Positions 33,616 through 47,202 of a DNA stretch of 64,000 nt are shown piece by piece (the stretch's first letter is position 1; every line of letters starts with the position of its first letter). A program made the position numbers and the translations under genes. Source of the DNA: Euglena gracilis (lineage: Eukaryota > Euglenida > Euglenophyceae > Euglenales); NCBI GenBank assembly GCA_039621445.1, contig CP154954.1, forward strand, positions 69,196,670-69,260,669. The letters are read 5' to 3'. Under the pieces are notes generated by a model. It was given only the letters and a program-made list of their open reading frames with translations, was not told the origin of the DNA and searched no databases.

Positions 33616-35493
33616 GCAACTGCCCAAAAATGATCAAAGTCAAAAATGGCCGTTAGCTGGCTGGGGCTGGGCGATATTCTTCCATGATGCCAGTTCGACA
33701 TTCCCCTTTGAGGGGCAACACAGCACAGCCCCACCCTCCAGCATCTGACCTTTGTAGTAGAAAACCAGTGGCTCGGTCACTGACCTCCTCCGCTTCCCGG
33801 ATGACACCGACGCAACTCCACTCAAAGCAGAACCCTTGGACATTTGTGGGCAGGTCGGGGAGGGAAACCTCGGAGTGCCCCGGACTGCCTGCCTGGTCGT
33901 GGGTTTCCTTGGTTTCCGTGTGTGGGGGGGAGTAACAAAGTCTCGAAAATCGCGATGCAAATAAATGCAAAAAAAACGCACAAAAACACGAAAAAACCAA
34001 AAATTTGCCAAAAATAAAAAAACACACAAGAAAACACAAAAGAAACGTCTTTGCACCGGCGTGCACTGGACCGAGCTCCCAAGAACTTTTGGCATATTTG
34101 CCCTAACCCTCTCCGGAACCAAAGGGAAGGGTGAGAATTGACACCCAAAATAAACCCGGAATACCAATTGATTGTATGACAGTGCATGACAACAGAGGGG
34201 AGAATTGGGTTCTACCCCCCCGCAAGAATGGTCACCTGGCAGGTTGGCCGTACCAGGCTCTGACAATAGGGCTACGGCATCCCTCTGTCACGTGGCGCAC
34301 AGCATATGGGGGAGACGCCAGGGCAGTGGGGTGGGCCTGCCGGTAGCTGTCCATCACGTGCAGGAGATTTGTGGACACCTCCAGGGAACAGGAGGATCCG
34401 GTCTGCTGCCTGGCTGGTCAGCGTTACTAACCGAAACTTTTTAAAACCTTTCAAAAAAAAGTCACCAATCAAAAAGACACCATCTCAGGCGGTCAACTGC
34501 ACACTTAGCTCACAAAAGTGAACCCGCCTTGCGCAATCGCTCAATCCAAAACATTTGCAAATTTATGGCTTTTTGGGGGTCGTTTCGGGCCCTGCTTTTT
34601 GGATGAAAACACGTGTTGCAAAACCCACAAAGCTCATAACTATCGCATTTGTAGGTTCCAATTCAAATTGCAAAAGCAGCATTGGACAATTCCGAAAAAA
34701 CAGCTTGTCAATCCACGGACGTGTGGTCTTACATGTTCTGCCACCTGGGAGCTGATCAACAGGCACAGCTCTGAAGAGCATCCACCCAGTGACCACAGCT
34801 ACCAGAATGGCCACTTTTGGAAACAAAATGCCGGGTTCGGGAGTGTCTGGAAATATGCCGCCCTTTGGTTGCCTGTCAGAAGGTTCGAGTTTGTGACACA
34901 ATTGCAAGGTTGAGGAACACCGGGTGCAAACCCAAATAAATGCAGGGTGCGGGGTGCAGTGAACATTTAACACACACTTTCCAACTGCGGTTGAACGGCA
35001 ACCCAAAGAGGCTTAAATCCTCAGTCGTTGGAGTTGGAGTGACACAGTTGGGACCTGTTTTCGCAGACCGGATTACGTCTGTTGCGCTGCTGGAAAAGAC
35101 ATGAAAATGTGGTGCCCGACAAAAGGGCTGCGATGGTCATTTTTTTTCCGGCCGTGAGACTTCGAAATGTGGCTCTTGTTTAATGGCGGGAGGGAAGATA
35201 TGTAACAGGATTTGAAATGCCTGTCAGAGACATTTTAACGTGATATTTGGAATACATGTGTACCTCTAAGAGGCGAAATATTACTTTAGCTGTTGGTGCG
35301 GATAAAATGAAATGAATCACACAATTGCTCACGAGGGGTATTTCTTTGAGGCGCCTTAAAACCCTGGAAAAAAAACCTTAAAAAATGATTTAAAAGTTTT
35401 TGCCAAGATGCCTTAAAAATCTTAAAAATTTTACTCTGGGAAAATTATCGAAATTCGAGCAAAAGAAAAATTGCCAAATCTGGGCAAAAACAA

Positions 35494-35967
35494 CAGGGGG
35501 GGGAAAATGCGCTCGCCCGGCCTCGGAAAAAATGCGCAAAAATGCGCAAAAATGCGCAAAAAAAATGCGCAAAAAATGCGCATTTTTGGAAAAAATGCGC
35601 AAAAATGTGCAAAATCCGAGAAAAAATGTGCAAAAATCACGAAAATGCAAAAAATTACCCAAAAACACGCAAAAATGGCACCAAATTTGAAGAAATTATG
35701 TAGAATAATGAGGAAAATGTACGTTTCAAAAAAAAGTCAAAAATTTCAAATTTTTGCAAAAAATTGCAAAAATGGTTAAAAAATGCGAAAATTTTCGAAA
35801 ATCACGAAAAAATGTCCCAAAAAGCAAAAAAATGTGCTGAAAAAAAACGAAAAAATGCGCAAAAAATGCGAACAAATGCGCAAAAATGCGCATTTTTGGA
35901 AAATTTGAAAAAATGCGCAAAAAATGCGCAAAAATGCGAAAAAATGCGAAACGCATCCCCCCCCCCG
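35494..35967. mobile_element. 474-bp insertion with 7-bp target duplication
   Basis: Flanked by AAAACAA on both sides (35487-35493 and 35968-35974); copy A has the site once (near 16690). The ends are rough inverted repeats: CAGGGGGGGGAAAATGCG and ...CGCATCCCCCCCCCCG. The interior is an A-rich array of AAAAATGCGC-type units with no coding motif. Fits a small non-autonomous DNA element; superfamily unknown. Confidence 0.75.
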
Positions 35968-38461
35968 AAAACAAGCCAACTCCGGGGGGAAAAAATGTTT
36001 TCTGTCATCGCTGGAACACTGTCTGTCCGAAAAAATGGGTGTTTTGACATTTTTAATTTGGACCCGCGTTCATGCCCACACGGCTCTTTGACTGCCAATT
36101 GAAAAATTGACGCCTCAAAAATTTGAAAATGCGATCACTTGTGTTATTGTGCAAGTAAAGTTCGAAATAATTTCCATTGCTCATTTCCCAGGCAATTCTT
36201 CATTTCCTATGGCCCCTGGGATAAAAGAAAACGTGTTGACTTTATGTACTCTGCACCTCGGTTCAAGCAAAGTGACCTGTTTGTTTGTTTGTTTGTTTTT
36301 CATTGCTCACCGTGTTTGCCTGAACGCCTGTTCCCCACTGTAGTCACCCGCAACAGATCTGCCAAAAAACAGACTGAGTTACCTATGCGGCTTGATTTCC
36401 CGTGAAACCATGGGAAGCATTGCTCACCACACCTGAGCATTTCGGAAACTGCTTACCGAAAAATTAGACGGGGGTCTTTAACCCAGCGGAACAAAACGTG
36501 CTTGGTTGGCTGGATGGCTCTAGAAAGCCCCTGAATGCACGGAGGAGGGGGACGTGGGTGAAGATGGGTCGGCGGTGCACCTCGTTTCCAAACACGAAGA
36601 ACGCCTCGACCTGCGCGACTGGGGGGGGGGGGAAGGGGGGAGGTTGGCCGGTGTTGACCGGAGGGATTCAGCCACCCGCAAAGCACCAGACTCCTCTTAA
36701 AAAAAATGCGACCACGGGAAAAAAGAAAAAAAAACCACAACAAGAAACATAAAAACGGCGAAAATAAAAAAAAATGGGAAAAGCAAACAAAATGAATGCA
36801 ATTTTTGAAAAAATAATGAAAATAGAAATTTCAGAAATTTCGGCTTGCGCGAACATCCAGGACATTGCGCGAACATCCATTTTCACCACCAGTCAATGGT
36901 GGTGAAAAACATCCCTGTGTTTCCCCCAAAACAAAAAAACATGGGAGCAAACCTTCCAACCGTTACCATATGATATGCTGCAGCCCACATTTGAAGATAC
37001 ACAACACATAAAACTGTGAAATTCACTGCTTTGATGGCAAGAAAATCTGATCATCACGACACTGAGCAAAAGCAAAACAAACAAACGCCTGTAGCCTAAG
37101 AGAAGCAAAAAAAAAGACTTTCGAGTCTTTCGAGTCTTGCAAACATGCACTGAGTAGAACCACCTTCATCTCTCAACTCAAAGGAGAAATGGTCGTCAGG
37201 GTGGGGCCCTGAAATGCCAGGCGACACACGCCGGCTGCCAGCAGCTCTGCAAAATGGCACGCACAAGGGATGATGGGGCTGACTGTGGCTGATGGTGAGG
37301 AGAAGCACGGCCACACTGACCCACCCCCCAAATCCTGTGTGTTACGAACCGTCATTCCTTTCTGTGACATATTTCACGGTTTGATCCTTTCCAGGAAAAC
37401 AAGCAAACTTCGGGCGTGGTGTTGGTGATGGTCGGAGGGCTGTGCCACGCCTGCCTGGACCCTCTCTCCCCAACCTCCTAAAATACCATATTTCTCACTG
37501 ACTCTGCTCTGGCCGGGGGGCTTTTCAATTCCAAAAAAAAGTTGCAGTCAATGACTTCCGGTCCTCCAAAAATAGAAGCGAAAAATTCGTCACATTTCAA
37601 ATAGAAAAAAAAGGCAGGAAAAAAAGCGAACCCCGGCACTCCAACAGCGCAACTGCCCAAAATCACGACGTTTGGTTTCAATAAAACACATTTTTCACAA
37701 GCAAGAATGGAGCCTCTAACCTTTGAAAATTTCGTGAAACCACCTCATTTCATGCTTTGAACCAACATATGCATCCCTCGCAGAGGACAAAAATTGTTGT
37801 CTTTGAATCGTTAGCTAAGGATTCCGGTGTCGTGGCAGCCTCAATCAGAGCAAATTTTGGGCTTGCTTCATACATCGGATTTCCTCTGTTGGGAATCCCC
37901 ACCAGGTCAATGCTGGATACCCCATGGGGATCCAGTCCTTAAGAAGCATAAAAAAAACCACCTGGAAAGAAATTACGCCTCAAACACAGGTCTTTGTTCA
38001 ATTGACCATTTCTTAAAAATAATGGATAGTCTGGATTTTAAAATATGCCTTCAAAAAACAAAACCCATATTGACATCATTTTTGGCATTTTTGAAGAATT
38101 GCGGATGTTGCAGGCAACGACTGAAATGATCATGAAAATTAGGAACTTCAAAACATAAAGACGCCCAACAAGATCCCCTCCATTGAGAGGACAAGATTGC
38201 AGAATGGAACTGCGGAAATCATGGGGAATCACAAAGGTCAAATCTCCCCCTGGCTATGTATATGGAATTTGTTCAAAGACAAAATGATGGTTGCAGGTTT
38301 TGATTGGTGAAAACATGCTGCATGAAGCAGTGCACGTGCACACACAGCCTCCCATCATCAGCCCCTCGCTCTCTCCCTCAGCCCAATAGTCCTCCCAACC
38401 TTTAAAAACAAATGCATTATCTCGAGGCATGGGGGCGGTTGACACATTTGGATGGGGCAGT

Positions 38462-38577
38462 GAGGCGCACACCGCTGGGGCTGGGGGACGTGGCGGCCTT
38501 GGGATGGAGACTGGCGGTGGAGAGGACGGTACGGTGGCTGGTCGGCGCTGGCATGCCTGTCCGCAGTGGGGGGGACG
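38462..38577. repeat. Dispersed GC-rich repeat, copy 2
   Basis: The duplicate-segment partner of the copy at 19044, with GGGGGACGTGGCGGCC and GGCGCTGGCATGCCTGTCC. Confidence 0.6.
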
Positions 38578-40549
38578 GAGAGGGGGGGGGGATTGGGGAT
38601 TGGGTCGCCAATTTGACAAAAAAAATTGTGAGTACAAGTCAGACCCCTAGGACCTCTCGCTGAGTATCAGAAAAGATGGAAAAGGACCGGGGAGGGGGGC
38701 AAGAACCAGGGGGTGATGCCTGGACAAGCAGGAAAAGAAATGACTTAGAAAAAAAACAGCCGGCATTTCGCGCCAGAAAACAAATTCACCTCTTTTTGGG
38801 GGTCCACTGTTGAACTTACAGGCATATGAATGAAAAATCAACGATAATCTCACCTATTTGGGATTTGGAAGGAAGGTCCTTGGGAAGGAAGGAAGTCCTT
38901 GGAAAGAAGGAAAATTTTCTCTTACAGGCCCACAGGCCCACACAAAATAAGCCTCCATGAGAAGCTGATCTTTAAAAAGATGGGCTAGGACTGGTGGTGC
39001 TTACAAGAACCAATCGAGGAATCCTGAACAAAATTATTCAGTGGAGGCTGTAAAAATATTCAGCATTTTCACATAGGGGTGTGTTCATAAAAAAGGGTAA
39101 ATTAAAATTTAAAAAAAAATATAAAAAATGGTTGCCCTTGGTAGGGTTAGGGTTAGGGCTAGGGTTCCACCCCCCCCCCTGTATCGCACCGTCCAGTGTG
39201 CTTTTGTTGAACGGCTTTGAGCCAGAAAATTTTTGAGGACTGTGTCAAAAACTTCGAAATGCTGCTGCTGCGCATGTGCCCTTCCGACGCAGCAATGGTG
39301 TGCAGGTGTGAAACAAAAAGCACGCCGGGGGGCTGATTTCCTTCATGAAAGGTTTCGGTTCTGCAACGTTCTGAAACACGTTGCATTTCTTCGCCCGAAT
39401 AGGAAATCAAAAGGCATCAGCAAAATGCCATTCTGAAAGCCCTTTTGCCACCCTGTCATTTTCTTGATACCTGCAAACAAAGCAGGACATTATGCGGAAG
39501 TGATGTTGCATGGAATAACATTACAGCATTACCAGCGACCATGGAAGTGTGTCCAGGGACCATCTTTCAGGTTCATTTGAACGATACCTGCTGAATTTGA
39601 CACCATCAAATTCAACCTGTGCAACTTTTCCAGCACAGGCAACCCCTTGGGTTGTATATTCAAGACATTTTGACTCATTATTTTACATGCCGCCAAACAT
39701 TATTATACATGCCGTATTATTATGCTGCAGCCTCCGCATGAAAGCAAACAAAGGGATATGGGGTAGAGGAGGGGGCTGACATTTGGATGGGGGGCTGACG
39801 ATGGCAGGCTGCACATTATGTCAGGTGGGGTGTCTGTCCTGGACTGCCGGTGGAAACCATCTCTGCCTCTGTTCCAAGGTGGTCATGTTCACAAGGGAGA
39901 CATGGCACAGACCAGCAGCAAATTTAGCCCCGCCTGTCACCACCCGTGCAAGGCACACATCTCGGGGGACCGGGAGTGTTGGCACGTTGGATGGGATGGG
40001 GTCCGGACAGTGAGGCTTTTATCAATCAAATCCGGTCCATACAATTGCGTACCGCCCCCCGGGGGGGGGGGGGAGGGGGGGTCACTCTACTTTTTTAAAA
40101 ACCAGTCAGTCACTCATTTTCAAAAAACCAGCCAGTCACTACCCCCCCCCCCCCCCCGGGGGGGTCGGCCACTCAGAAAAACGGCCACTTTCCAGTCACT
40201 TTAGGCCATTTTAGGCCCAAAAAATTTTTCCGGCGCCTTCGGCGCCGGGGTCACTCAAGCCACTTTTGCCCACTCCTGGCCGACCCCCCCCCCCCGGGGG
40301 GGGAGGGGTCTGGGGCCAAAACCAGTCAGTCACTCTGAAAAAACCAGTCACCCACCCCCCCGGGGGGGGGGGGTTGGTCAGTGCTTAAGCAATTGCCTGA
40401 TCCGGTCACACTCAGTCATGCACAGAACCCCACCAATGACACCTATGACAGTGACGGCCGGTTATGCCTTACCACGTAAGGGTGGGGGGCAAAAAATAAT
40501 AATATCAAAATTCTCGATTGTATGGCAAATATCGCAGGGGGTGGTGTGT

Positions 40550-40650
40550 ACCAGTCAGGGCAGGGGGTGTGGCGGCCTTCAGACATGGAGCGGCGGCGGG
40601 GCGGACGGTTCGGCAACCTAACGGCGCTGGCCGCCCTGGGCAGGGTTGCA
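40550..40650. repeat. Dispersed GC-rich repeat, copy 3
   Basis: Contains GGGTGTGGCGGCCTTC and GGAGCGGCGGCGGGGCGGACGG, aligned with the 19044 copy. Confidence 0.5.
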
Positions 40651-41819
40651 CTTTCGCGATTTTTGACATGAAAAATATTCTAATGAAAACCATAATACCA
40701 CACAATCTCCGTGTGAAAATAATTCATAATTGATTATCAATAAATAATATAAAATTATATTAAATTATTATTATTAAATTAAATCAATAATGAAAGTTAA
40801 GCGAGATGGGGTGGAGGAACGGCAAAAGGGCCAAATGGACTGGTTTTTCGTCCCGTGCCTCCCTGTGAAAGCGTTGATGGTTTATCCACGAGAGACCCTA
40901 CCCAAAACGATAAACGGCCTCCCATACAGGGCGTAGGTTAAGGACCCCCGGGGGGGGGTCCAGCTCAGAGGCTGGAACATTTGGGTGGCTGGAAAAAGGC
41001 TGCTGGCTGACCCTCCCCCCCCGATGGGGGTCCCCCCAAAGGCTATTGCTTAAGGACCCCGGGGGGGGGGGGGTACTGGCTAGCCATTTTGCTAGACACT
41101 GGAAAAAATGGACTGGCTAGACCCCCCCCCCGGGGGGGGTCCGAGGTTCCCCGACTGGGAAAAATTTTTTTCCTCCGGCGCTGTGCGCCGGGGTGGAAAT
41201 GGGGTTTTAACACATTTTTGGCTGATTTTGTTCAAAAAAAATCCCAAAAATGGCCAAAATTAGGAATTTTTTGGCAGCTTCGGGCGTCAAAAAAAAAAAA
41301 TTCGGCGCTTCGCACCGGTCACTGGAAAAAAAATTTCCACTAGCTAGCCCTGCTAGCGGACCCCCCCAGGGGGGGGGTCCTGTAGAATTTCCACTTGCCA
41401 AATTTGGACTAGCTGCAGTCCAGCCCCCCCCCCCCCTCAGGGGGGGGTACTGCGAACCCTTAAGCAATAGACTGGTCCCCCGGCTAGAAATGGGCCGGAC
41501 TGGGGATCGAACGGGGTGCCGAAAAATCGAAAGTGCAAAAATGCCCCAAAAACTGCCAATTATGCAAAAAGTGGATTTTTTGACCCAAAATTTGTCCTGG
41601 CCAGCCCAAATCTGACCGATTTTGGCCCATTTTGGCCCAATTTTTGCCCTCCCGAAAGCCAAAAATCCGTTACTGTCCAGCCGCCTAAAGGGCGGCTGGA
41701 AAATAAAATTAATGTCCTCGATGGGGCTGGAAAAAGGCTGCCGGAGGTGAAATCAAAATTTTCTTAACCTCCGCCCTGCTCCCATAGCCCCCCGCCCAAA
41801 ATCAGCCAACCCAAAATGG

Positions 41820-41985
41820 AAGGCACACATGTCGGGGGACGGGGGGTGTTGACACATTGCATGGGACGGGGAACTGGAGAGTGAGATGCGCACCGCTCAG
41901 GGCGCACGACATGATGGCCTTCAGAGGGGGAGCGGCGGAATGGTGAACGGCTGGGCGACCGGGCGGCGCTGGCACGCCTAGGCAC
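41820..41985. repeat. Dispersed GC-rich repeat, copy 4
   Basis: A longer version: GGCACACATGTCGGGGGACG at the left, then GTTGACACATTG, GATGCGCACCGCTCAGG and GGCGGCGCTGGCACGCCT. The left part matches the sequence at 39952-40015. Confidence 0.55.
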
Positions 41986-42410
41986 CCCAACCGCGCGAGA
42001 ACCCGCAGCTGTGTTGTAATGCAGTTGGTATTATTTTACCGTTTCTTCCTAAATTCGTATCCTAGATACACAAATCCGTACCTCCTCCCCCCCCCCCCAC
42101 GCCAAATGAACACTCAGCTTACCAACCGGGGGGGGGAGGGGGTGGGTGGGTGCTATAGGGTGCCTGCCCCTAGCAGGCACACCCCCCCCCCCCCCCGGGG
42201 GGATAGGGGTCCGGGGGGGGGGACCAGAAAATTTTCATTGAAAATGGCCTTTTCCGGGCCCCCGGCGCCTTTGGCACCGGGGTCGGAGGGGGGTGCCTGC
42301 TAGGGGTAGACACCCCCCAAAACCCTACCCCCCCCCCCCGGGGGGGGCCGGATCGGGTGCTATGGGGTGCCTGCCCCTAGCACCCCCCCCCCCCGTGGGG
42401 TTGGCATCCG

Positions 42411-42499
42411 ACTAAGCACAAGCCTGGTCCGGACGGGAGACGTTCATTGGATATGGGCCATGTGGGTATGAGTGTTGCCATAAAAAGGTGTTAAACACG

Positions 42500-42500
<1 letters not shown>
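42411..42500. other. Weak 5S-rRNA-like stretch (unproven)
   Basis: TAAGCACAAGCCTGGTCCGGACGGGAGACG loosely resembles the 3' half of 5S rRNA (GGCCTGG...GGATGGGAGACC). No 5' half, A box or matching stem could be found. At most a 5S-derived repeat remnant. Confidence 0.15.
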
Positions 42501-43485
<985 letters not shown>

Positions 43486-44770
43486 TCTTCTGACCAACCC
43501 CGGGGTGGAAGGGGTGCCTTGTGCCAGGCGACTCCCCCGGGGGTGTGGATTTTGCATCCTGGTGCCTGCCGAACAAGCAAATATTCCCTTCGAAATTTCC
43601 ATTTTTTGGGGGGCAATTGGGGAGGGGAATCACCCACCCCTGGAGGAGAAAGGAGGGGTGTACGGCACCGCAAATTTCACACCCCACAACGAAAACTGCA
43701 CGTGTTAACACAATAAAGGCGGTTTGGAGAAAAAAATATTTGTTTTACAAAAATTAGCTATTTTGGGGGGAAAATATTTGGTATTGGGTGCGGGGACCAT
43801 AGCTTCACTTAATGACCCACAAACTTTTTTTTAGACCCCCGGGATGGATGGGCAGTGCACCCATCCACTCACCAGCCCAAAACCAACCCAAAAATCGACC
43901 GAAAAATATTCCACCCCGGCCTTCAGCCAGGCCGGAGTGGCCCATGATGACCCTTAGGGGGGTCCAGCGGCCTCAAACCACCCAGGGGGGTCACACAGGT
44001 GTTAGTGAATCCATGGGAGGGCAATGGGAAGCATACTGGTCGGGGCAGGGGACGTGGCGGGCCTCGGATGTGCAGCGGCGGTGGGGCGGACGGTACGGCG
44101 ACACGCTGTCATGCCTGTTGGGTGAGGGACTGGGTGTGGGGGGGAGGGGTGGCGTGTACCCAATAATGTCACCCGACCGCCTTGAGCCACGCGCGTCTGA
44201 CCTATTTTTTTTGGATTTTTGTGATGGAAAGGGGTCAAAAAAAATGTCAACTTTTTTCCTCCACCCAGACTTGGATTTTGTACACACCTGCACTCATAGG
44301 GACCAGTTTCCTACCTCTGGACTCACTGACTTGGCTGGAGTCAGTTTCCCTGAAACGTATAAAATAAATATTATTCGCAATCATAACAAATCATCTGAAT
44401 ATCTGAAGAGAGGGAAAAGGTTTCTTTCTAAAAAAAAGGGGGTTGCTTTCTGCACGTCCTGGGTAGAGGTTGGCAGCCTCACAGAAGGTGCTTTTCGAAA
44501 GGCAAAGGCTGGTGGAAATTACGCTCGATGCATCCAGCCCCAAGTGTCTCAAAACACATTTGTCTGGTCGCCACTGAATGTGTTCAATCTCGGCGTTAGT
44601 GGCGAGGCCACGACACATGTGGTGTAAAAGTTGAGCCAATTAATTGCCCACACACCTTCCACACACCCCACACCCCCCCTCCCCACACACCCCCCCCCCC
44701 CACATACACATGTCCCACGGTGCCTCCGACACATGCCCCCACACTCGGGGAAAAAATCCCTTGGTAGGAG
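43486..44770. other. No gene supported; contains dispersed repeat copy 6
   Basis: One 271-codon frame is open at 43812-44627 but shows no conserved motif, and most of its first half lies over the dispersed GC-rich repeat (about 44030-44130), so I do not call it a gene. Confidence 0.4.
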
Positions 44771-44772
44771 CA

Positions 44773-45150
44773 TACAGTCTGGATGGAAAAGATTCATACA
44801 CCTCATGCATGGAAAAGATTCATACACCCCCCTCCCTGAGAAAACCGTGGAGGATGCCAATTGGGACCGTTTTCCAGTCAACCACCCACCCCAGTGGTCA
44901 TTAATCAGTGTCTTTTCTCAGAATTTGTATCCATGCCACCCATGGTGAAGCCAGAAGTTAATATGAAAAGGTTTGAAGATGCCAAGAGGCGTGAATTCAT
45001 ACTTACGCTGGCTGCCCTGGGCAAAAGTTACGGTGAAATTTGTAACAAGGTGCTGGAGGTCTTCGGCAAGAAACCCGCCAGGTCCACGGTCCAATTCATC
45101 ATCAAACGGTTCAAAAACCGCGAGGACATGGACCACAGGGGTGACCCGGC
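44773..45150 (+). pseudogene. Truncated Tc1/mariner transposase with 5' terminal repeat
   Basis: TA then CAGTCTGGATGGAAAAGATTCATACACC at 44773-44802 looks like a Tc1-type terminal inverted repeat, with its second half repeated at 44810-44828. About 140 bp later an open frame starts at the ATG at 44934. It encodes KRREFILTLAALGKSYGEIC, then RSTVQFIIKRFKNRE and HRGDP: a helix-turn-helix DNA-binding domain like the N-terminus of Tc1/mariner transposases. After about 70 codons it runs into a GC hairpin repeat (CGGCGCTGAAGGCGCC). The DDE/DDD catalytic domain and the 3' terminal repeat are absent, so it cannot act alone. Confidence 0.65.
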
Positions 45151-45286
45151 GCTGAAGGCGCCAGAAATTTTTCTCGCCATTTTTTCTCCATGTTTGTGGT
45201 CAATTTCCCCATGGATTCCATAATGGCCGACCCGCCACCCCCCACCCTGGAGGGTAATGACTGACTGCAGAGGGGGGGGGGGCATC

Positions 45287-45374
45287 AAAAGCCAGTCAGT
45301 CACTCAAAAAAGCCAGTCAGTCACTCAAAAAAGCCAGTCAGTCACTCAAAAAAGCCAATCAGTCACTCAAAAAA
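45287..45374. repeat. 21-bp tandem repeat, 4 units
   Basis: Unit AAAAGCCAGTCAGTCACTCAA. The same CCAGTCAGTCACT core occurs singly at 40100, 40321 and, diverged, at 52400. Confidence 0.9.
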
Positions 45375-47045
45375 CCCACCCGACCGGGGGGGGACTGATT
45401 GTCAGCCGGTGAACAAGGGATAAATAATTAGCAGACAGGAACCTACGAGGACAGGATAAGAAATACACAGGGAAGAGGACAATTTCCGGGAAGAAAGCTT
45501 CTGAGGGGTCAGATCTGGTCATATGACAACTACTGATCACCAATGGCTGAATGGTTTCTTAAACCGGAACTGACAGCCCTATGGAGATGGGTTTAGAATT
45601 TTACACATCTGACTGTATTGGAACATGAAATCAAGGCACAGCATTGTTCGTAATGAAAAAAATATACATTGCAGCACACACCTGCGCTTGGAACGAGGTC
45701 TTCTGGCTCCTAACGCTTTCAGGCCACTCCTCTGCAGACGCTCAAAAACCAGCCAGTCACACAATCGCCAACCATTTGCGGCAAACTTTGGCCCAAACTG
45801 AAGAAAAAAAAGAGGATCAGTTCCCAGCCGTCCAAAGGGCTGAGGACTCTGAATGGACTGGGGAAATGGACGGAGAAAACCTGTCAGTTGGTTGGTTGGC
45901 CTTGGCTGACCCCCCCCCCCCCGCACCAACATCCCGGTGCAACTACTTGAGAACAGCTGCTTGGCGCCACGGAGAGTCAGGCGAGGAGCCACCCAGCTGG
46001 CAGTGTGACGCAGACGCACAACTGGCGGGCGAGCCCCGGCCGGCGGCGTCTCTCGTACCGCGCGAGGGGTTGAGGGCCCTGCTCGGGTTGGCCGCCACAG
46101 ACAAAACGAACAACACAACGCCCTCATCAGTTTGGGGGGGGGCAGCACAACATCGACCCTGAAACAAACCACCCCCCAAAAATCACACACAACGAAGACC
46201 AAAAAGGAAAGCGAAAAAAAAACACAAAAAGACACATCGCTTTGTCTTTCCCCCCCTCCCTTCGTCCACATTTTTTTTCAATCTTTTTCTGGAATAATTC
46301 ATCAACCTTTTTTGCACAGGTATAACACCCGGAGTTGGGCTTCGGAAAAGTTGGGAGAGTCTCTACAGAAGAGAATATCTTCGCGAGGCCCGGATGGGGA
46401 GTGGGGGCCTAGGGGGGATGGGAGTTGTTTTGACCACCGCAAATCAGAAACTCTCCAAAAAAAATTGTTTGTGTGGTAATTTTTTTGGCCGTTTTTCTGC
46501 CAAAAAAGGGGAAGAATTTAAGGAGAGGCTAAATAGGCGATGCGGCAGCTCCCTGAACTTACTGGGGGGTAAACCCACTAAATATGAGACGGAGAGTAGA
46601 CCGATTCCAAAAAACCTTGGGGGATATTCAGCTTCAGTCATCATTTGAAAACAGTGCTATTAAATTCAAGGTCCGTGACAATGATTAAAATATGCAAATT
46701 ATTTGTGCAGACTGGCGTATTCCTGTGTGGTGAGGCCAGGGCTGTAGGGGAGTCTCCGAAACTCTTGGGGTGGTGGGCGGGGGGTCCGAACCCCCCCACC
46801 CCTTCCCGTATTTCCGATTTTTTAGGTGAAAATTTTCCTTCGGCGCCAAAGGAATTTCCCAGGCGGGTGCTGTGGTGGTTCGGGGGGGGGGGTCGACCCA
46901 CCCACCTCCTGGTCGTGCAGCAGGCCGGAGAGAGGGTGTGCAGTCAGGAGAGCCCTCCACAAGGTGGGATTCTCTCAACAGCATCCTGAAAACGCAAATA
47001 GATTATCAAATCAGGGCATGCAGGCTATATTCCGCAGATTGCTAT
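45375..47045. other. No gene supported
   Basis: Open frames of up to 230 codons (for example minus strand 45579-46271) show no recognisable domain. C/G-run repeats occur near 45910 and 46890. Confidence 0.4.
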
Positions 47046-47166
47046 ACACATACATACATACATACATACATACATACATACATACATACATACATACATA
47101 CATACATACATACATACATACATACATACATACATACATACATACATACATACATACATACATACA

Positions 47167-47202
<36 letters not shown>

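Larger units (their letters stand above)
30395..39965. repeat. Segmental duplication, copy B (largely non-coding)
   Basis: Collinear with 12351-20554 and about 1.4 kb longer. Extra sequence here: the palindrome at 32258-33615, a 474-bp insertion at 35494-35967, 57 bp near 36778, and about 565 bp at 37336-37900 bounded by AATCC (either an insertion here or a microhomology deletion in copy A). It lacks the recombinase fragment seen in copy A at 18427. No gene supported. Confidence 0.85.
40040..42410. repeat. Cluster of C(n)G(n) palindromes and GC hairpins
   Basis: About a dozen C-run/G-run palindromes (for example 40055, 40141, 40283, 40355, 40946, 41055, 41122, 41361, 41423, 42181, 42327) interleave with hairpins such as CCGGCGCCTTCGGCGCCGG (40229) and CCGGCGCTGTGCGCCGG (41176), usually beside AAAAATTTTT. 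Also recurring are CCAGTCAGTCACT and CTTAAGCAAT motifs. The whole pattern reappears singly near 45150, 49655, 52320 and 56430. No gene is seen in this interval. An AT-rich island lies at 40670-40790. Confidence 0.75.

Noticed and set aside
37336-37900. LTR or transposon insertion, as it is absent from the other duplicate.
   Set aside because: Ends do not form LTR or TIR signatures; only AATCC microhomology, so deletion from the other copy is equally likely.
41490-41520. tRNA gene, from GTTCGATCCCC (minus strand) resembling a T-loop/B box.
   Set aside because: No matching A box, anticodon arm or acceptor stem at the right distance.
45579-46271. 230-codon minus-strand frame as a gene.
   Set aside because: No domain, no codon bias, and it overlaps repeat motifs.
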